A stretch of DNA of 64,000 bases from assembly GCA_029817715.1 (NCBI GenBank), contig JARUPY010000397.1:7192001-7256000 (forward strand). The letters run 5' to 3'. Under the pieces are notes generated by a model. It searched no databases and was not told the origin of the DNA. It was given only the letters and a program-made list of their open reading frames with translations. Every line of letters begins with the position of its first letter. Within the stretch, counting starts at the first letter, position 1. The stretch comes from Melastoma dodecandrum. Taxonomy: Eukaryota > Streptophyta > Magnoliopsida > Myrtales > Melastomataceae. The translations under genes were made by a program, and so were the position numbers. Shown here in pieces: positions 47,171-59,035 of the stretch.

Positions 47171-47261
47171 GCCTTAGTGAGGAGCCGAAGTCAGTCACGT
47201 TGTGTATGGACGGGTTGGGTTAGTCACATGATGTATGTACAAGTGGTTAGTCATATTTATG

Positions 47262-47336
47262 GTAGAAGTGTGCATTTGTAACTACCCTTGATCATCATAT
47301 AATGAATACGCCCTAATTACAAATGCACACTTCTAC
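47262..47336. repeat. Perfect 20-bp inverted repeat (hairpin)
   Basis: GTAGAAGTGTGCATTTGTAA at 47262-47281 is the exact reverse complement of 47317-47336, with a 35-base loop. Could be a MITE remnant or a transcript-end hairpin. Confidence 0.8.
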
Positions 47337-47464
47337 AAAATATCATTGTCATACTGACAAAACCCTAAATTTTTAGCTCTGAAACATGCGAGCTTGATCG
47401 ACTATAGTTCTCCTGCTGTGACGATTCTTCTTCCGTGAATCCAAAATTAATTTACCGCTTAAAC

Positions 47465-48016
47465 AAAGGGTTTAGTCCTCTTGCCGTTGAGGTCCTGGCA
47501 CAAAGGAATGGTCAAAGGTGCCGGCATGCACTTTCCCGCAAGGACCGAAGAGGCAATGGATAGCATGAGGGATTGCTTTTTAGCCATGTGCAGCTGCGGT
47601 TGCCTTATTTCCTAAACCATCGGGATGGGGTGACCTCTTATCATCAGTAGTATTGACAGAGTTCCCATCACTCGTTATGTACCAGGATGAGATGGACTTA
47701 TAATCCATGAAATTCTTATTGGATATCTGGTGGATTCATCACTCTTTTGAACTTTTTGCACCGGCAACTTAGAATTAAAAAAAAAAACGAAGAAAGTTTG
47801 AGACTTCCATTCAGACAAAACGACCAGTGCACAACGCAAGATGTTACTAGAGACCATGTATACATTAGGGCAGCAGACTAGGGAGACATTAAATTAGGGA
47901 TTCAACAACCTCCAGCTTCTATTCGATTTTTCCATGTAGGCGGCCCATTGCTTACATTTGAGGAGATGTTCCTTCTCCCAAAGAAAAGGTCTTCAGGGTG
48001 GCCTTCTTCTCCCTCT
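47465..48016 (-). other. 3' flank and UTR of the RAMP4-like gene
   Basis: No coding signal. The part next to 48016 should be the 3' UTR on the minus strand. Remainder unassigned. Confidence 0.4.
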
Positions 48017-49308
48017 CTAAGCCATTCCCCTACTTGTTGCTGTCCTAATGATCTGAAAGAGAGCTGTTTTATGCAAAAAAAAAAAAATAACCGTAAGTAC
48101 CATGTGTACATAGGTGTGCACGGGTGCCGCTGTCCAAAACCTTTCCAAAAGTTCAATACATCAATAGGAATTTTGCATCTAGCTTTAGGTAGCACTTCTC
48201 ATAATCATGGGACCCCCAACCAAAATGACGACACAAGGCAGATGAGACAAAATCTAATGAAGGTTGTCCAATATTGGTAAAATATGCAATACCTGAGTTT
48301 TCTCTATGCGGTCACAATTACACTTATTGTTCTCATTCCATGCACAAAATAACTATTCCGTTTTTGGCAAGATTTTCTCTTCAAATTTCAATATATTGGA
48401 GAACAATATGCTCACAATGAGTTGAGAGAATCTTTCTCAGAAATGAGTTCAAAAGTGTCATGCACAGCACAGACTAAGAGAAAACAGATCCGAGATAACA
48501 TGAGCAATAAAACATGCAAACAAGCCAACAAATCTAAGCAAAACTATTTGGGGACGGCCTTAGTATTATAAATTCCAATTTTTGTATCCAGCCAAGACAG
48601 GAATGTTCTAGCCAATCTCATCTTCAATTTCTCTTCCCCAGCTGGAATGCCAATTGTAGGAAACACAGGCATAGTTAGGCAGACTAACACACTGATACGG
48701 GTTCAAGAAATGTACATTTGATAAGATTTGCCAAAGAAAACAGGGGGTAAAATCACGTCAGGAGGCAAGGACAAGCCACACGAACTGACATCAGATTCAC
48801 AAAAAACAAAAGTCAAGGGGGGAAGGAGAGCCTCACAGGAGCCAATGACCACGAACACGAAAAACCCAAGTAAAATGGGGCCAACAGGGTAGTCCTTGGA
48901 CTTCTTGGCCGTAGTCTCCGGCACAGCCCCTCTCTTCATTATGTTCTTCTCGAACTTATCCACCTTCCTATCAGCCAATCGCCTTGACGTCGTCTATCCA
49001 AAACAATAATAACAACACATGGTCATCCCACCAGTTCTCAAAAGAATTTATCCTCAAAACCGATCCTTTCACCACAAATCAGCACCGAAGAAAAACAATC
49101 CCTAATAAGGACATCGAATCTAAGGAATCAAATCGCGATTCAATCCCTAACTCCTTAAAAGAACGATCTCTCGCTAGTGTACGAGCGCATGCGATCCTCC
49201 GAACAGGGTAGATCGGTGTCCAAAACAACACATGCACTGGGGAATCAAAACCTACAACCAGGATCGCGAAAGAAACCAAAGATCAAAAGGGGGACAGGAA
49301 TTTACCAT
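48017..49308 (-). CDS. RAMP4: RAMP4/SERP-type stress-associated endoplasmic reticulum protein, 68 aa
   Basis: This family makes small tail-anchored ER membrane proteins that associate with the Sec61 translocon and ribosome and stabilise newly made membrane proteins under stress. Three coding exons on the minus strand are 49308-49306 (only the ATG), 48993-48837 and 48063-48017. The splices are ATG|GTAAAT ... GATAG|ACGACG and TCCT|GTGAGG ... AAACAG|CTCTCT, and the codon phase is exact. The product begins MTTSRRLADRKVDKFEKNI. It has the family motif KRGAVPETT, a single membrane helix (YPVGPILLGFFVFVVIG, residues about 37-53) and a short lumenal tail SSLFQIIRTATSRGMA. Length and sequence fit the family with no damage. 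If intron 2 were missed, a false 91-residue frame would result. The 5' leader runs to about 49400. Confidence 0.93.
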
Positions 49309-49400
49309 CGTCGCTTGATCCGGCTGGGAATCTCGATCGCAATCTTTTCCTGTTTCTAATCGCAAACGAAGTGGGGGGGCGGGGGGCGGGGGGAGACCCA
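49309..49400 (-). promoter_or_regulatory. 5' UTR/promoter of the RAMP4-like gene with a G-run cluster
   Basis: The minus-strand leader runs into three to four adjacent G-runs on the plus strand (49372-49394, GTGGGGGGGCGGGGGGCGGG then GGGAGA). This is a potential G-quadruplex on the template strand, 65-90 bases upstream of the start codon. Confidence 0.5.
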
Positions 49401-50195
49401 AATTATGAGCCGGCTCTTGATTGATAATATTCAACGGGTGGCAAGTACGTCCTGAATATTGTCGAACACAATTCAATTCCCACCAAATATTTTTCTCTTT
49501 AAAAAAAGAAAATCCTTGATAGAATCGTTCGATTGTTGTCCTGCAAAAAAATGTAATTTAACAAAATAAAAAATAAAAAGATCACCAGCTGGCGAAGACC
49601 TCCAATCCAACACCGTCGAAAAAGATATTGAGGTTGAGTTAAGAATGGGCATTTCTTTTAAGGGTTAGCGTCAGCCATCGAGAGGAATTTATAGTAAAAA
49701 TTTAATTATTAATGTCATTAAACTGGAGTTTTTAATTTTAAAATATTCTAAATAAAACATACTTTACGAAGGCGTATTAAAATGTATATCACTTAGAAAC
49801 ATATTAAAGATTAAATTATTAAATTTAAAAATATCAGAGTTAATCGAAAGCGTTTCCTTACATGGAAAACGCCGATGCTGCTGCTTCAAATTTCAAGATG
49901 TTCCACCTAAACCACGTCGTCTCTTTCCTTTTCCATGCTTTTCTAAGGTAACCAAATATGGCCTTAATGCGATGGCTCAATGAAACTTATGTAACAGTGA
50001 CTTTTCATAATTGTGGTTTTAGCAGAAGCAAGGTTTTAAAAGTGGGTAATTGGTTTTCTTGTATTGTACTTACTGTATGCAGTAATAATGGAAACTTTGT
50101 CATGTAGAGAACGAATAAGAAACAGAAAAGATGTTGCTATTGAAAAAAATTAATTAATCCAAACGATGGATCATGGCGGACTTATCTAAAAATCA
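49401..50195. other. Intergenic region upstream of the RAMP4-like gene
   Basis: AT-rich sequence without coding signal. It ends at the target-site flank (ATATT, 50196-50200) of the Tat LTR. Confidence 0.5.
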
Positions 50196-50200
50196 ATATT

Positions 50201-50830
50201 TATTGACACATGAATTTTGGATTTCGTCCTCGATAAGTAGAGGAGGATAAAAGACTCGGGAAGAACGCCACACGAGAAACCCGTCCCGAGTAATCGTTAG
50301 GCTTGAATGTCACTCGAGAAACATGTCCCGAGTAACTTCTAGTGACTACTCGGGAAAAGTTGTGGCATCTCGAGTAGGTCAGAAACAATACAGGTGTCAG
50401 GATATTTTGACCATGTCAATGAAAAGGACACGTGGCAAACCAAAAAATGTTGACTAAGGCACGATGTGCATGGCTCCTTGGATTCAATCGTGCACACGAT
50501 CTAGAATGTTCATGTTCAAACTAAACAACTGTATCCGCAAGATCCTCGGAGCATAAAAGGCAAAAAGGACGGAGAGAAGAACACGATCAACTCCATAAGT
50601 CCAAATTCGACAAGGTTGATCTACCGCATTTGCTCTCCCAGTAGCGTCCTGAAACCACCATACACCCTCACCACATCCGACCATCGATCCACCAAGGTAG
50701 ATTTCATTAAAGGGATCCGTCATAACCGCCATTCGTCCGTCGTCCATCGTGAAGACCCGTCATCGTCCTTTTGTTGTTTGGTCCTTTTCATTATGTCTGT
50801 AAGTGTTGTAAAAACCGAAATTTTGTAATT
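50201..50830 (+). mobile_element. 5' LTR of the Tat-lineage element, 3'-truncated, now inverted relative to its partner
   Basis: It begins TATTGACACATGAATTTTGG (terminal TG mutated to TA) and is homologous in reverse complement to 6643-7107 up to TTTTGTAATT (50830), where the integrase unit begins. The final roughly 130 bases of the LTR, the primer site, gag and most of pol are missing. It carries a region (about 50240-50500) that has been deleted from the 6643 copy, with repeated CTCGGGA/TCCCGAG motifs. The outer flank ATATT is the complement of the AATAT at 6638-6642. Confidence 0.82.
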
Positions 50831-50917
50831 TAGCACTGATCAAGAGGTTTTAGCAGTTGATGAATATTTACTAGTTACTTGGTTGTAACCTAGCATTTGA
50901 TCAAGAGGTTTTAGCAG

Positions 50918-52358
50918 GTCACCCCGGAACACATAGGTCGACAAAACAATGTAATGGCCAATTCATTAGCCCAATTAGCATCAGGATAAAAATCAAGTGA
51001 TGCAATAAGAAAGAAATAGGATGAGCAATTCCCGAGATGCGTTTACCTACCGTCAAGGAAGAAGAGGGTAAAGTTACATCGAATTATAAGATATATGTTA
51101 TGAAAGCAGATAAAAACTGGAGGCTACCGTACATTCAATTCTTAGAAAACCCCAACTCACAAGCCGAAAAGAAGGTCAAACTGGCAGCCAGACAACATGT
51201 GCTCTTAGATGGCTTGCTATATAAGAAAACACGAGAAGATGTTTTATTATGTATTGATATGGATGAGGCCACACCAATCATGTTAGAAACACACGATGTG
51301 TTGCGTGGCACTCACCAGTCGGGAGTGAAAATGCATTGGATGATTCAAAGACATGGGTTTATTGGCCATATATGAAGAAGAATTCCAGAAATTTGGACCT
51401 ATAACTCGAGTTCTGGCAACGGAATTGAACCTAGTAACTAACGTTGGCCGTTCAAATCCTGGGCTTTGGAATTGGAGAGATTAAACCCAACGCGAGTAGA
51501 GGGGACACATATATATTGGTTGCAACAGATTATTTTATTAAGTGGGTAAAGGCAAAAGCTTATCAGAAAATCAACCAAAAAGAGGTGATCAAGTTTATCA
51601 AGGCGAATATCATCTTTCATTTTGGACTTCCACACAACATAGTGGGGACATTGGAACTGTGTTCAATGGAAAAAAAATGCAGGCATTCTCGAGAGAATTT
51701 GGTTTTACAATTAATAACTCCTCACCATATTATCCGCAATCTAATGGCCAAGCAGAATCTACAAATAAGCTTATTAAGAATACAGTCCAGAGAATGATCG
51801 ATGATAATCCCAGGAGATGGCGTGAGATACTTCTCGAGACATTGTGGGGTTTGAGAGTGACTAAAAGAGATAGTACTAGGGAAGCGCCCTATAATCTGGT
51901 GTATGGACAAGAAGCCATTGTACCGATCAAGGTCAAGTACAAGTCATTTCGGGTTAATCAGGAGAGTCAAAACATGAGTCAGAATGAAGACGTTTCTCTA
52001 TAATCTGCGCACAAGAGCAGCAAACAAAATGGAAGTTCAAAAGAGAAGAATAATACGGTATTACAACAAGAAGGTACATTTTAAGAGTTTCAAGGAAGGA
52101 GAGTTAATATGGAATATGATCCTCCCGATAGGAGGTCGAGATTACTTCCTCGAAAAATGGTCACCTAATTGCGAAGGTCAATTTCGAATTAGGGAAGTAT
52201 ACCCAAAGAACGCATATCGTGTAGCTGACCTCGTAGGTCGTTTGCATGAGTTGAAAATCAATGGGAAGTATTTAAAGTCTTACAAGCCAACTATCTCAGA
52301 AACACATAAAGATGTCTTGAGGAAGAGATTCCCAAGTTTATGGACACAGTTGGAATAG
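50918..52358 (+). pseudogene. Tat pol fragment, unit 1
   Basis: RNase H end (VTPEHIGRQNNVMANSLAQL), zinc-binding region (51037-51375), integrase core (51444-52003, frameshifted between the first and second catalytic segments) and C-terminal domain (51984-52358). Stop TGA after GHI at 51373. Carries GKKMQAFSREF and YYPQSNGQAES, the variants shared with the inverted copy at 23029-25385. Confidence 0.82.
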
Positions 52359-53280
52359 TAAGATATTTCTTTGATAATAAAGCCCGTTACAGATAACAAT
52401 CCACATTATAGAGGGAGTTATAACATTCGGAAGAGATATATATGATCGTTAATTTTCGAACATCCAGAAGATCAGCATGGAAGCATCGTCCATTGTCCAG
52501 TCTGCGGACCATTCTAAGGATCCGTTGTAAACAGGCACTTCTTCACGGGAACCTCAATCCATTATCATGGGGTCAAAACGTGTGGGAAGGACCCTTCTCA
52601 CTCTCCAGATTCGCCGTAGGAAGCCAAATCAAAGCGAGAGCCGCAGCGAGTTCCTTCCTCTCTAGGAGCAGACTTCTTCTCTTTCCAAGATCATCTGGTG
52701 AAAAGGAGGAGTTGAGTTGCAATATGTCAGAACGGAGAAAACCGCAAGGCGTCGCGAGGAAAATAAGCCTAAAGTTGTGAACCTAGGTTTTCAAGGGATC
52801 GAAAGTTGTGAACATAGGCTTTGAGAGAAGACATTTTGAGAGAGAGGAAAACGTCATCTCGACAAGACATTCTGATGCATGGATGTGTGTTTTTCACATA
52901 AAAATCAAGCCTATTTATAGTGAGGTAAAAGCCATAAGTGAAAGTCCAGTGAGTCCCGTGAAAGAGCTATAGAGAATCTTGACAGCCTTTGTTGGCGTTA
53001 TATCATTAAAACCGATCAAAAGGAGAGAGTAAATACGACCGACTGTCATAAAACCTCTTGAAAAATTGAAAACGCTCCAAGAGAGAAGACTAGTCAAACG
53101 TGATTAATCGTGCATCATAAATAGTCCTGGAACTAAGGAAAATTAATTACAACTTAATTGAATGTCAACAAAAAGTTTAGCAAGTTCTAAATTTAGCACT
53201 GATCAAGAGGTTTTAGCAGTTGATCAATATTTACTAGTTACTTGGTTGTAACCTAGCATTTGATCAAGAGGTTTTAGCAT

Positions 53281-54655
53281 GTCACCCCGGAACACATAGG
53301 TCGACAAAACAATGTAATGGCCAATTCATTAGCCCAATTAGCATCAGGATAAAAATCAAGTGATGCAATAAGAAAGAAATAGGATGAGCAATTCCCGAGA
53401 TGCGTTTACCTACCGTCAAGGAAGAAGAGGGTAAAGTTACATCGAATTATAAGATATATGTTATGAAAGCAGATAAAAACTGGAGGCTACCGTACATTCA
53501 ATTCTTAGAAAACCCCAACTCACAAGCCGAAAAGAAGGTCAAACTGGCAGCCAGACAACATGTGCTCTTAGATGGCTTGCTATATAAGAAAACACGAGAA
53601 GATGTTTTATTATGTATTGATATGGATGAGGCCACACCAATCATGTTAGAAACACACGATGTGTTGCGTGGCATTCACCAGTCGGGAGTGAAAATGCATT
53701 GGATGATTCAAAGACATGGGTTTATTGGCCATATACGAAGAAGAATTCCAAAAATTTGGACCTATAACTCGAGTTCTGGCAACGGAATTGAACCTAGTAA
53801 CTAACGTTGGCAGTTCAAATCATGGGCTTTGGAATTGGAGAGATTAAACCCAACGCGAGTAGAGGGGACACATATATATTGGTTGCAACAGATTATTTTA
53901 TTAAGTGGGTAAAGGCAAAAGCCTATCGGAAAATCAACCAAAAAGAGGTGATCAAGTTTATCAAGGCGAATATCATCTTTCATTTTGGACTTCCACACAA
54001 CATAGTGGGGACATTGGAACTGTGTTCAATGGAAAACAAATGCAGGCATTCTCGAGAGAATTTGGTTTTACAATTAATAACTCCTCACCATATTATCAGC
54101 AATCTAATGGCCAAGCAGAATCTACAAATAAGCTTATTAAGAATACAGTCCAGAGAATGATCGATGATAATCCCAGGAGATGGCGTGAGATACTTCTCGA
54201 GACATTGTGGGGTTTGAGAGTGACTAAAAGAGATAGTACTAGGGAAGCGCCCTATAATCTGGTGTATGGACAAGAAGCCATTGTACCGATCAAGGTCAAG
54301 TACAAGTCCTTTCGGGTTAATCAGGAGAGTCAAAACATGAGTCAGAATGAAGACGTTTCTCTATAATCTGCGCACAAGAGCAGCAAACAAAATGGAAGTT
54401 CAAAAGAGAAGAATAATACGGTATTACAACAAGAAGGTACATTTTAAGAGTTTCAAGGGTGGAGAGTTAATATGGAATATGATCCTCCCGATAGGAGGTC
54501 GAGATTACTTCCTCGAAAAATGGTCACCTAATTGCGAAGGTCAATTTCGAATTAAGGAAGTATACCCAAAGAACGCATATCGTTTAGCTGACCTCGTAGG
54601 TCGTTTGCATGAGTTGAAAATCAAAGGGAAGTATTTAAAGTCTTGAGGAAGAGAT
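53281..54655 (+). pseudogene. Tat pol fragment, unit 2
   Basis: Same layout as unit 1. It differs in keeping an open codon (CGA) after GHI, so the first frame runs to 53804. It has GKQMQAFSREF and YYQQSNGQAES, and a deletion after KIKGKYLKS (about 54645) that removes some 37 bases including SYKPTISE. Confidence 0.82.
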
Positions 54656-55606
54656 TCCCAAGTTTATGGACACAGTTGGAATAGTAAGATATTTCTTTGA
54701 TAATAAAGCCCGTTACAGATAACAATCCACATTATAGAGGGAGTTATAACATTCGGAAGAGATATATATGATAGTTAATTTTCGAACATCCAGACGATCA
54801 GCATGGAAGCATCGTCCATTGTCCAGCCTGCGGACCATTCTAAGGATCCGTAGTAAACAGGCACTTCTTCACGGGAACCTCAATCCATTATCATGGGGCC
54901 AAAACGTGTGGGAAGGACCCTTCTCACTCTCCAGCTTCGCCGCAGGAAGCCAAATCAAAGCGAGAGCCGCCGCGAGTTCCTTCCTCTCTTGGAGCAGACT
55001 TCTTCTCTTTCCAAGATCATCTGGTGAAAAGGAGGAGTTGAGTTGCAATATGTAAGAACGGAGAAAACCGCAAGGCGTCGCGAGGAAAATAAGCCTAAAG
55101 TTGTGAACCTAGGTTTTCAAGGGATCGAAAGTTGTGAACATAGGCTTTGAGAGAAGACATTTTGAGAGAGAGGAAAACGTCATCTCGACAAGACATTCTG
55201 ATGCATGATGTGTGTTTTTCACATAAAAATCAAGCCTATTTATAGTGAGGTAAAAGCCAAAAGTGAAAGTCCAGTGAGTCTCGTGAAAGAGCTATAGAGA
55301 ATCTTGACAGCCATTGTTTGCGTTATATCATTAAAACCGATGAAAAGGAGAGAGTAAATACGACCGACTGTCATAAAACCTCTTGAAAAAATTGAAAATG
55401 CTCCAAGAGAGAAGACTAGTCAAACGTGATTAATCGTGCATCATAAATAGTCCTGGAACTAAGGAAAATTTATTACAACTTAATTGAATGTCAACAAAAA
55501 GTTTAGCAAGTTCTAAATTTAGCACTGATCAAGAGGTTTTAGCAGTTGATGAATATTTACTAGTTACTTGGTTGTAACCTAGCATTTGATCAAGAGGTTT
55601 TAGCAG

Positions 55607-57047
55607 GTCACCCCGGAACACATAGGTCGACAAAACAATGTAATGGCCAATTCATTAGCCCAATTAGCATCAGGATAAAAATCAAGTGATGCAATAAGAA
55701 AGAAATAGGATGAGCAATTCCCGAGATGCGTTTACCTACCGTCAAGGAAGAAGAGGGTAAAGTTACATCGAATTATAAGATATATGTTATGAAAGCAGAT
55801 AAAAACTGGAGGCTACCGTACATTCAATTCTTAGAAAACCCCAACTCACAAGCCGAAAAGAAGGTCAAACTGGCAGCCAGACAACATGTGCTCTTAGATG
55901 GCTTGCTATATAAGAAAACACGAGAAGATGTTTTATTATGTATTGATATGGATGAGGCCACACCAATCATGTTAGAAACACACGATGTGTTGCGTGGCAC
56001 TCACCAGTCGGGAGTGAAAATGCATTGGATGATTCAAAGACATGGGTTTATTGGCCATATATGAAGAAGAATTCCAAAAATTTGGACCTATAACTCGAGT
56101 TCTGGCAACGGAATTGAACCTAGTAACTAACGTTGGCAGTTCAAATCATGGGCTTTGGAATTGGAGAGATTAAACCCAACGCGAGTAGAGGAGACACATA
56201 TATATTGGTTGCAACAGATTATTTTATTAAGTGGGTAAAGGCAAAAGCCTATCAGAAAAGCAACCAAAAAGGGGTGATCAAGTTTATCAAGGCGAATATC
56301 ATCTTTCATTTTGGACTTCCACACAACATAGTGGGGACATTGGAACTGTGTTCAATGGAAAACAAATGCAGGCATTCTCGAGAGAATTTGGTTTTACAAT
56401 TAATAACTCCTCACCATATTATCAGCAATCTAATGGCCAAGCAGAATCTACAAATAAGCTTATTAAGAATACAGTCCAGAGAATGATCGATGATAATCCC
56501 AGGAGATGGCGTGAGATACTTCTCGAGACATTGTGGGGTTTGAGAGTGACTAAAAGAGATAGTACTAGGGAAGCGCCCTATAATCTGGTGTATGGACAAG
56601 AAGCCATTGTACCGATCAAGGTCAAGTACAAGTCCTTTCGGGTTAATCAGGAGAGTCAAAACATGAGTCAGAATGAAGACGTTTCTCTATAATCTGCGCA
56701 CAAGAGCAGCAAACAAAATGGAAGTTCAAAAGAGAAGAATAATACGGTATTACAACAAGAAGGTACATTTTAAGAGTTTCAAGGAAGGAGAGTTAATATG
56801 GAATATGATCCTCCCGATAGGAGGTCGAGATTACTTCCTCAAAAAATGGTCACCTAATTGCGAAGGTCAATTTCGAATTAAGGAAGTATACCCAAAGAAC
56901 GCATATCGTTTAGCTGACCTCGTAGGTCGTTTGCATGAGTTGAAAATCAATGGGAAGTAATTAAAGTCCTACAAGCCAACTATCTCAGAAACACATAAAG
57001 ATGTCTTGAGGAAGAGATTCCCAAGTTTATGGACACAGTTGGAATAG
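55607..57047 (+). pseudogene. Tat pol fragment, unit 3
   Basis: Same layout. It shares GKQMQAFSREF and YYQQSNGQAES with unit 2. It has TGA after GHI (56062) and a new stop after KINGK (56958). The shared variants suggest that units 2 and 3 come from one later duplication. Confidence 0.82.
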
Positions 57048-57881
57048 TAAGATATTTCTTTGATAATAAAGCCCGTTACAGATAACAATCCACATTATAG
57101 AGGGAGTTATAACATTCGGAAGAGATATATATGATAGTTAATTTTCGAACATCCAGACGATCAGCATGGAAGCATCGTCTATTGTCCAGCCTGCGGACCA
57201 TCTAAGGATCCGTTGTAAACAGGCACTTCTTCACGGGAACCTCAATCCGTTATCATGGGGCCAAAACATGTGGGAAGGACCCTTCTCACTCTCCAGCTTC
57301 GCCGCAGGAAGCCAAATCAAAGCGAGAGCCGCCGCGAGTTCCTTTCTCTCTAGGAGCAGACTTCTTCTCTTTCCAAGATCATCTGGTGAAAAGGAGGAGT
57401 TGAGTTGCAATATGTCAGAACGGAGAAAACCGCAAGGCGTCGCGAGGAAAATAAGCCTAAAGTTGTGAACCTAGGTTTTCAAGGGATCGAAAGTTGTGAA
57501 CATAGGCTTTGAGAGAAGACATTTTGAGAGAGAGGAAAACGTCATCTCGACAAGACATTCTGATGCATGGATGTGTGTTTTTCACATAAAAATCAAGCCT
57601 ATTTATAGTGAGGTAAAAGCCATAAGTGAAAGTCCAGTGAGTCCCGTGAAAGAGCTATAGAGAATCTTGACAGCCCTTATTGGCGTTATATCATTAAAAC
57701 CGATCAAAAGGAGAGAGTAAATACGACCGACTGTCATAAAACCTCTTGAAAAAATTGAAAACGCTCCAAGAGAGAAGACTAGTCAAACGTGATTAATCGT
57801 GCATCATAAATAGTCCTGGAACTAAGGAAAATTTATTACAACTTAATTGAATGTCAACAAAAAGTTTAGCAAGTTCTAAAT

Positions 57882-58568
57882 ACTGGACTCACCCAAGAAC
57901 TATCCGAGATCGGATAAATAATACCTGCATCAAGCCACTTAATAATTTCTTTCCTCACCAGTTCCTTCATGTGCGGGTTTAGTCTTCGTTGGTGTTCAAC
58001 TGTGGACTTTTTGTCATTGTCCAACACGATCTTATGCATGCAAAGTGTTGGACTAATCCCCTTGATGTCCGCGATTATCCATCCAATGGTCGTCTGATGC
58101 TCTCAGAGCATTTGTAACAACATCTCCTCCTGCCTGTTAGTCAATGATGATGATATGATAACTGGAATAGCGTTTTCCTTACCCAAGTAAGAATACCTCA
58201 AATGCTCGGGCAACGGTTTTAGTTCTAACTTCGGAGGTTCTTCAATGGATGGCTTTGCTGTCGATGAAGGACGATCAAGAGGTTCCACCCTTTGGAATTG
58301 ATGTATATATGCCACATCTCCTTTCTTAATTTCCTCATCATGTGGTGCATTTTCATGCGGCTTTTCTTCATCTAACTCCAACTCACACGATTCTAGGAAC
58401 GTCTCGTAGGCGACTTCTTCAATTATGTCCACGTATCTACACTCATCAGATTCATTAGGCATCTTCATAGCATTATAAATGTTGAAGGTTACCTCCTGGT
58501 CATGAACTCTCATCGTCAGTTCCCCCTTTTGGACATCAATTAATGTTCTCCCCGTGGCTAGGAACGGT
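57882..58568 (-). pseudogene. Athila 2 pol, 5' half: protease end, linker and reverse transcriptase start
   Basis: On the minus strand it opens with PFLATGRTLIDVQKGELT (58566-58513). It continues with MRVHDQEVTFNIYNAMK and an acidic linker, PSIEEPPKLELKPLPEHLRY, one in-frame TGA at about 58104, and reverse transcriptase motifs VEHQRRLNPHMKELVRKEII and ISDSSWVSPV. It ends abruptly there at 57882. The missing continuation (QCVPKK) is exactly where the pol piece at 25386 begins. The upstream border at 58568 is a truncation against an LTR in the opposite orientation. Confidence 0.83.
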
Positions 58569-59030
58569 TGTAGGTAATATACCCAATTGTCCTAGGTAAT
58601 TGAATTGGAATTGATTCTTAAGGGGCACTCGATAGTTAATCTACCTAGGAATAGAGTGGTTACTATTTATAGAGATGTACGTTCTTATGACCTCGGAAGA
58701 GGCGTAAGAAGATAACCGAATTCCATATTATCAACCAGATCATCTTAGGTGTGTTGATTGAGATATGACTTGTAATTAATTATCAGGTGAAATCGTCACC
58801 CTAAGTGTTTTTTCTCATTTGAAATTTTAATTTCGTTTAAGTTTCGTTTTCCTTTGATTTGAACTTAGTTTAATTGTTTCTCAACTCGCTTAGTTGAATG
58901 ATAGAGGTTTGGCGTGTTTCAATACTTGGTCGAAGTTCAGATCAATCCTCGTGGGAACGATATCTTACTTATACTCTATTACTTGTACGATTGCGTGCAC
59001 TTGCATGGTGAATACATTTTCGACGTGACA
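58569..59030 (+). repeat. 3' LTR of Athila 3, 5'-truncated
   Basis: Matches the last part of the LTR at 38648-39937 (reverse complement), for example TTAAGGGGCACTCGAT and AGAGTGGTTACTATTTA, and ends TTCGACGTGACA. The following 5-mer GACCT (59031-59035) is close to GACCA outside the partner LTR. Confidence 0.8.
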
Positions 59031-59035
59031 GACCT

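Larger units (their letters stand above)
45938..47464 (+). repeat. Possible LTR (Copia/SIRE-like appearance)
   Basis: It begins TGTTGATATAATCTGG, followed by GATGATGACAAATGTT, and ends CCGCTTAAACA, giving TG...CA termini. The middle has a G/T-rich region and short tandem repeats. No matching flanks (CTTCT and AAGGG) and no primer site were found, so it may be a decayed solo LTR or a chance match of termini. Confidence 0.35.
50831..57881 (+). repeat. Three head-to-tail copies of the Tat integrase unit (2,363, 2,326 and 2,362 bp)
   Basis: Copies are 50831-53193, 53194-55519 and 55520-57881, each running from TAGCACTGATCAAGAGG to GCAAGTTCTAAAT. A TGATCAAGAGGTTTTAGCAG 20-mer occurs twice near each start. 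All are highly similar to one another and to the inverted copy at 23029-25385. The joint between copies reads GTTCTAAATTTAGCACTG, overlapping a few bases of both ends. Confidence 0.9.

Noticed and set aside
48703..48978. 91-residue single-exon frame as the RAMP4-like product
   Set aside because: It lacks the first residues and reads through the intron-2 donor. Spliced exons 49308-49306, 48993-48837 and 48063-48017 give the full family sequence.
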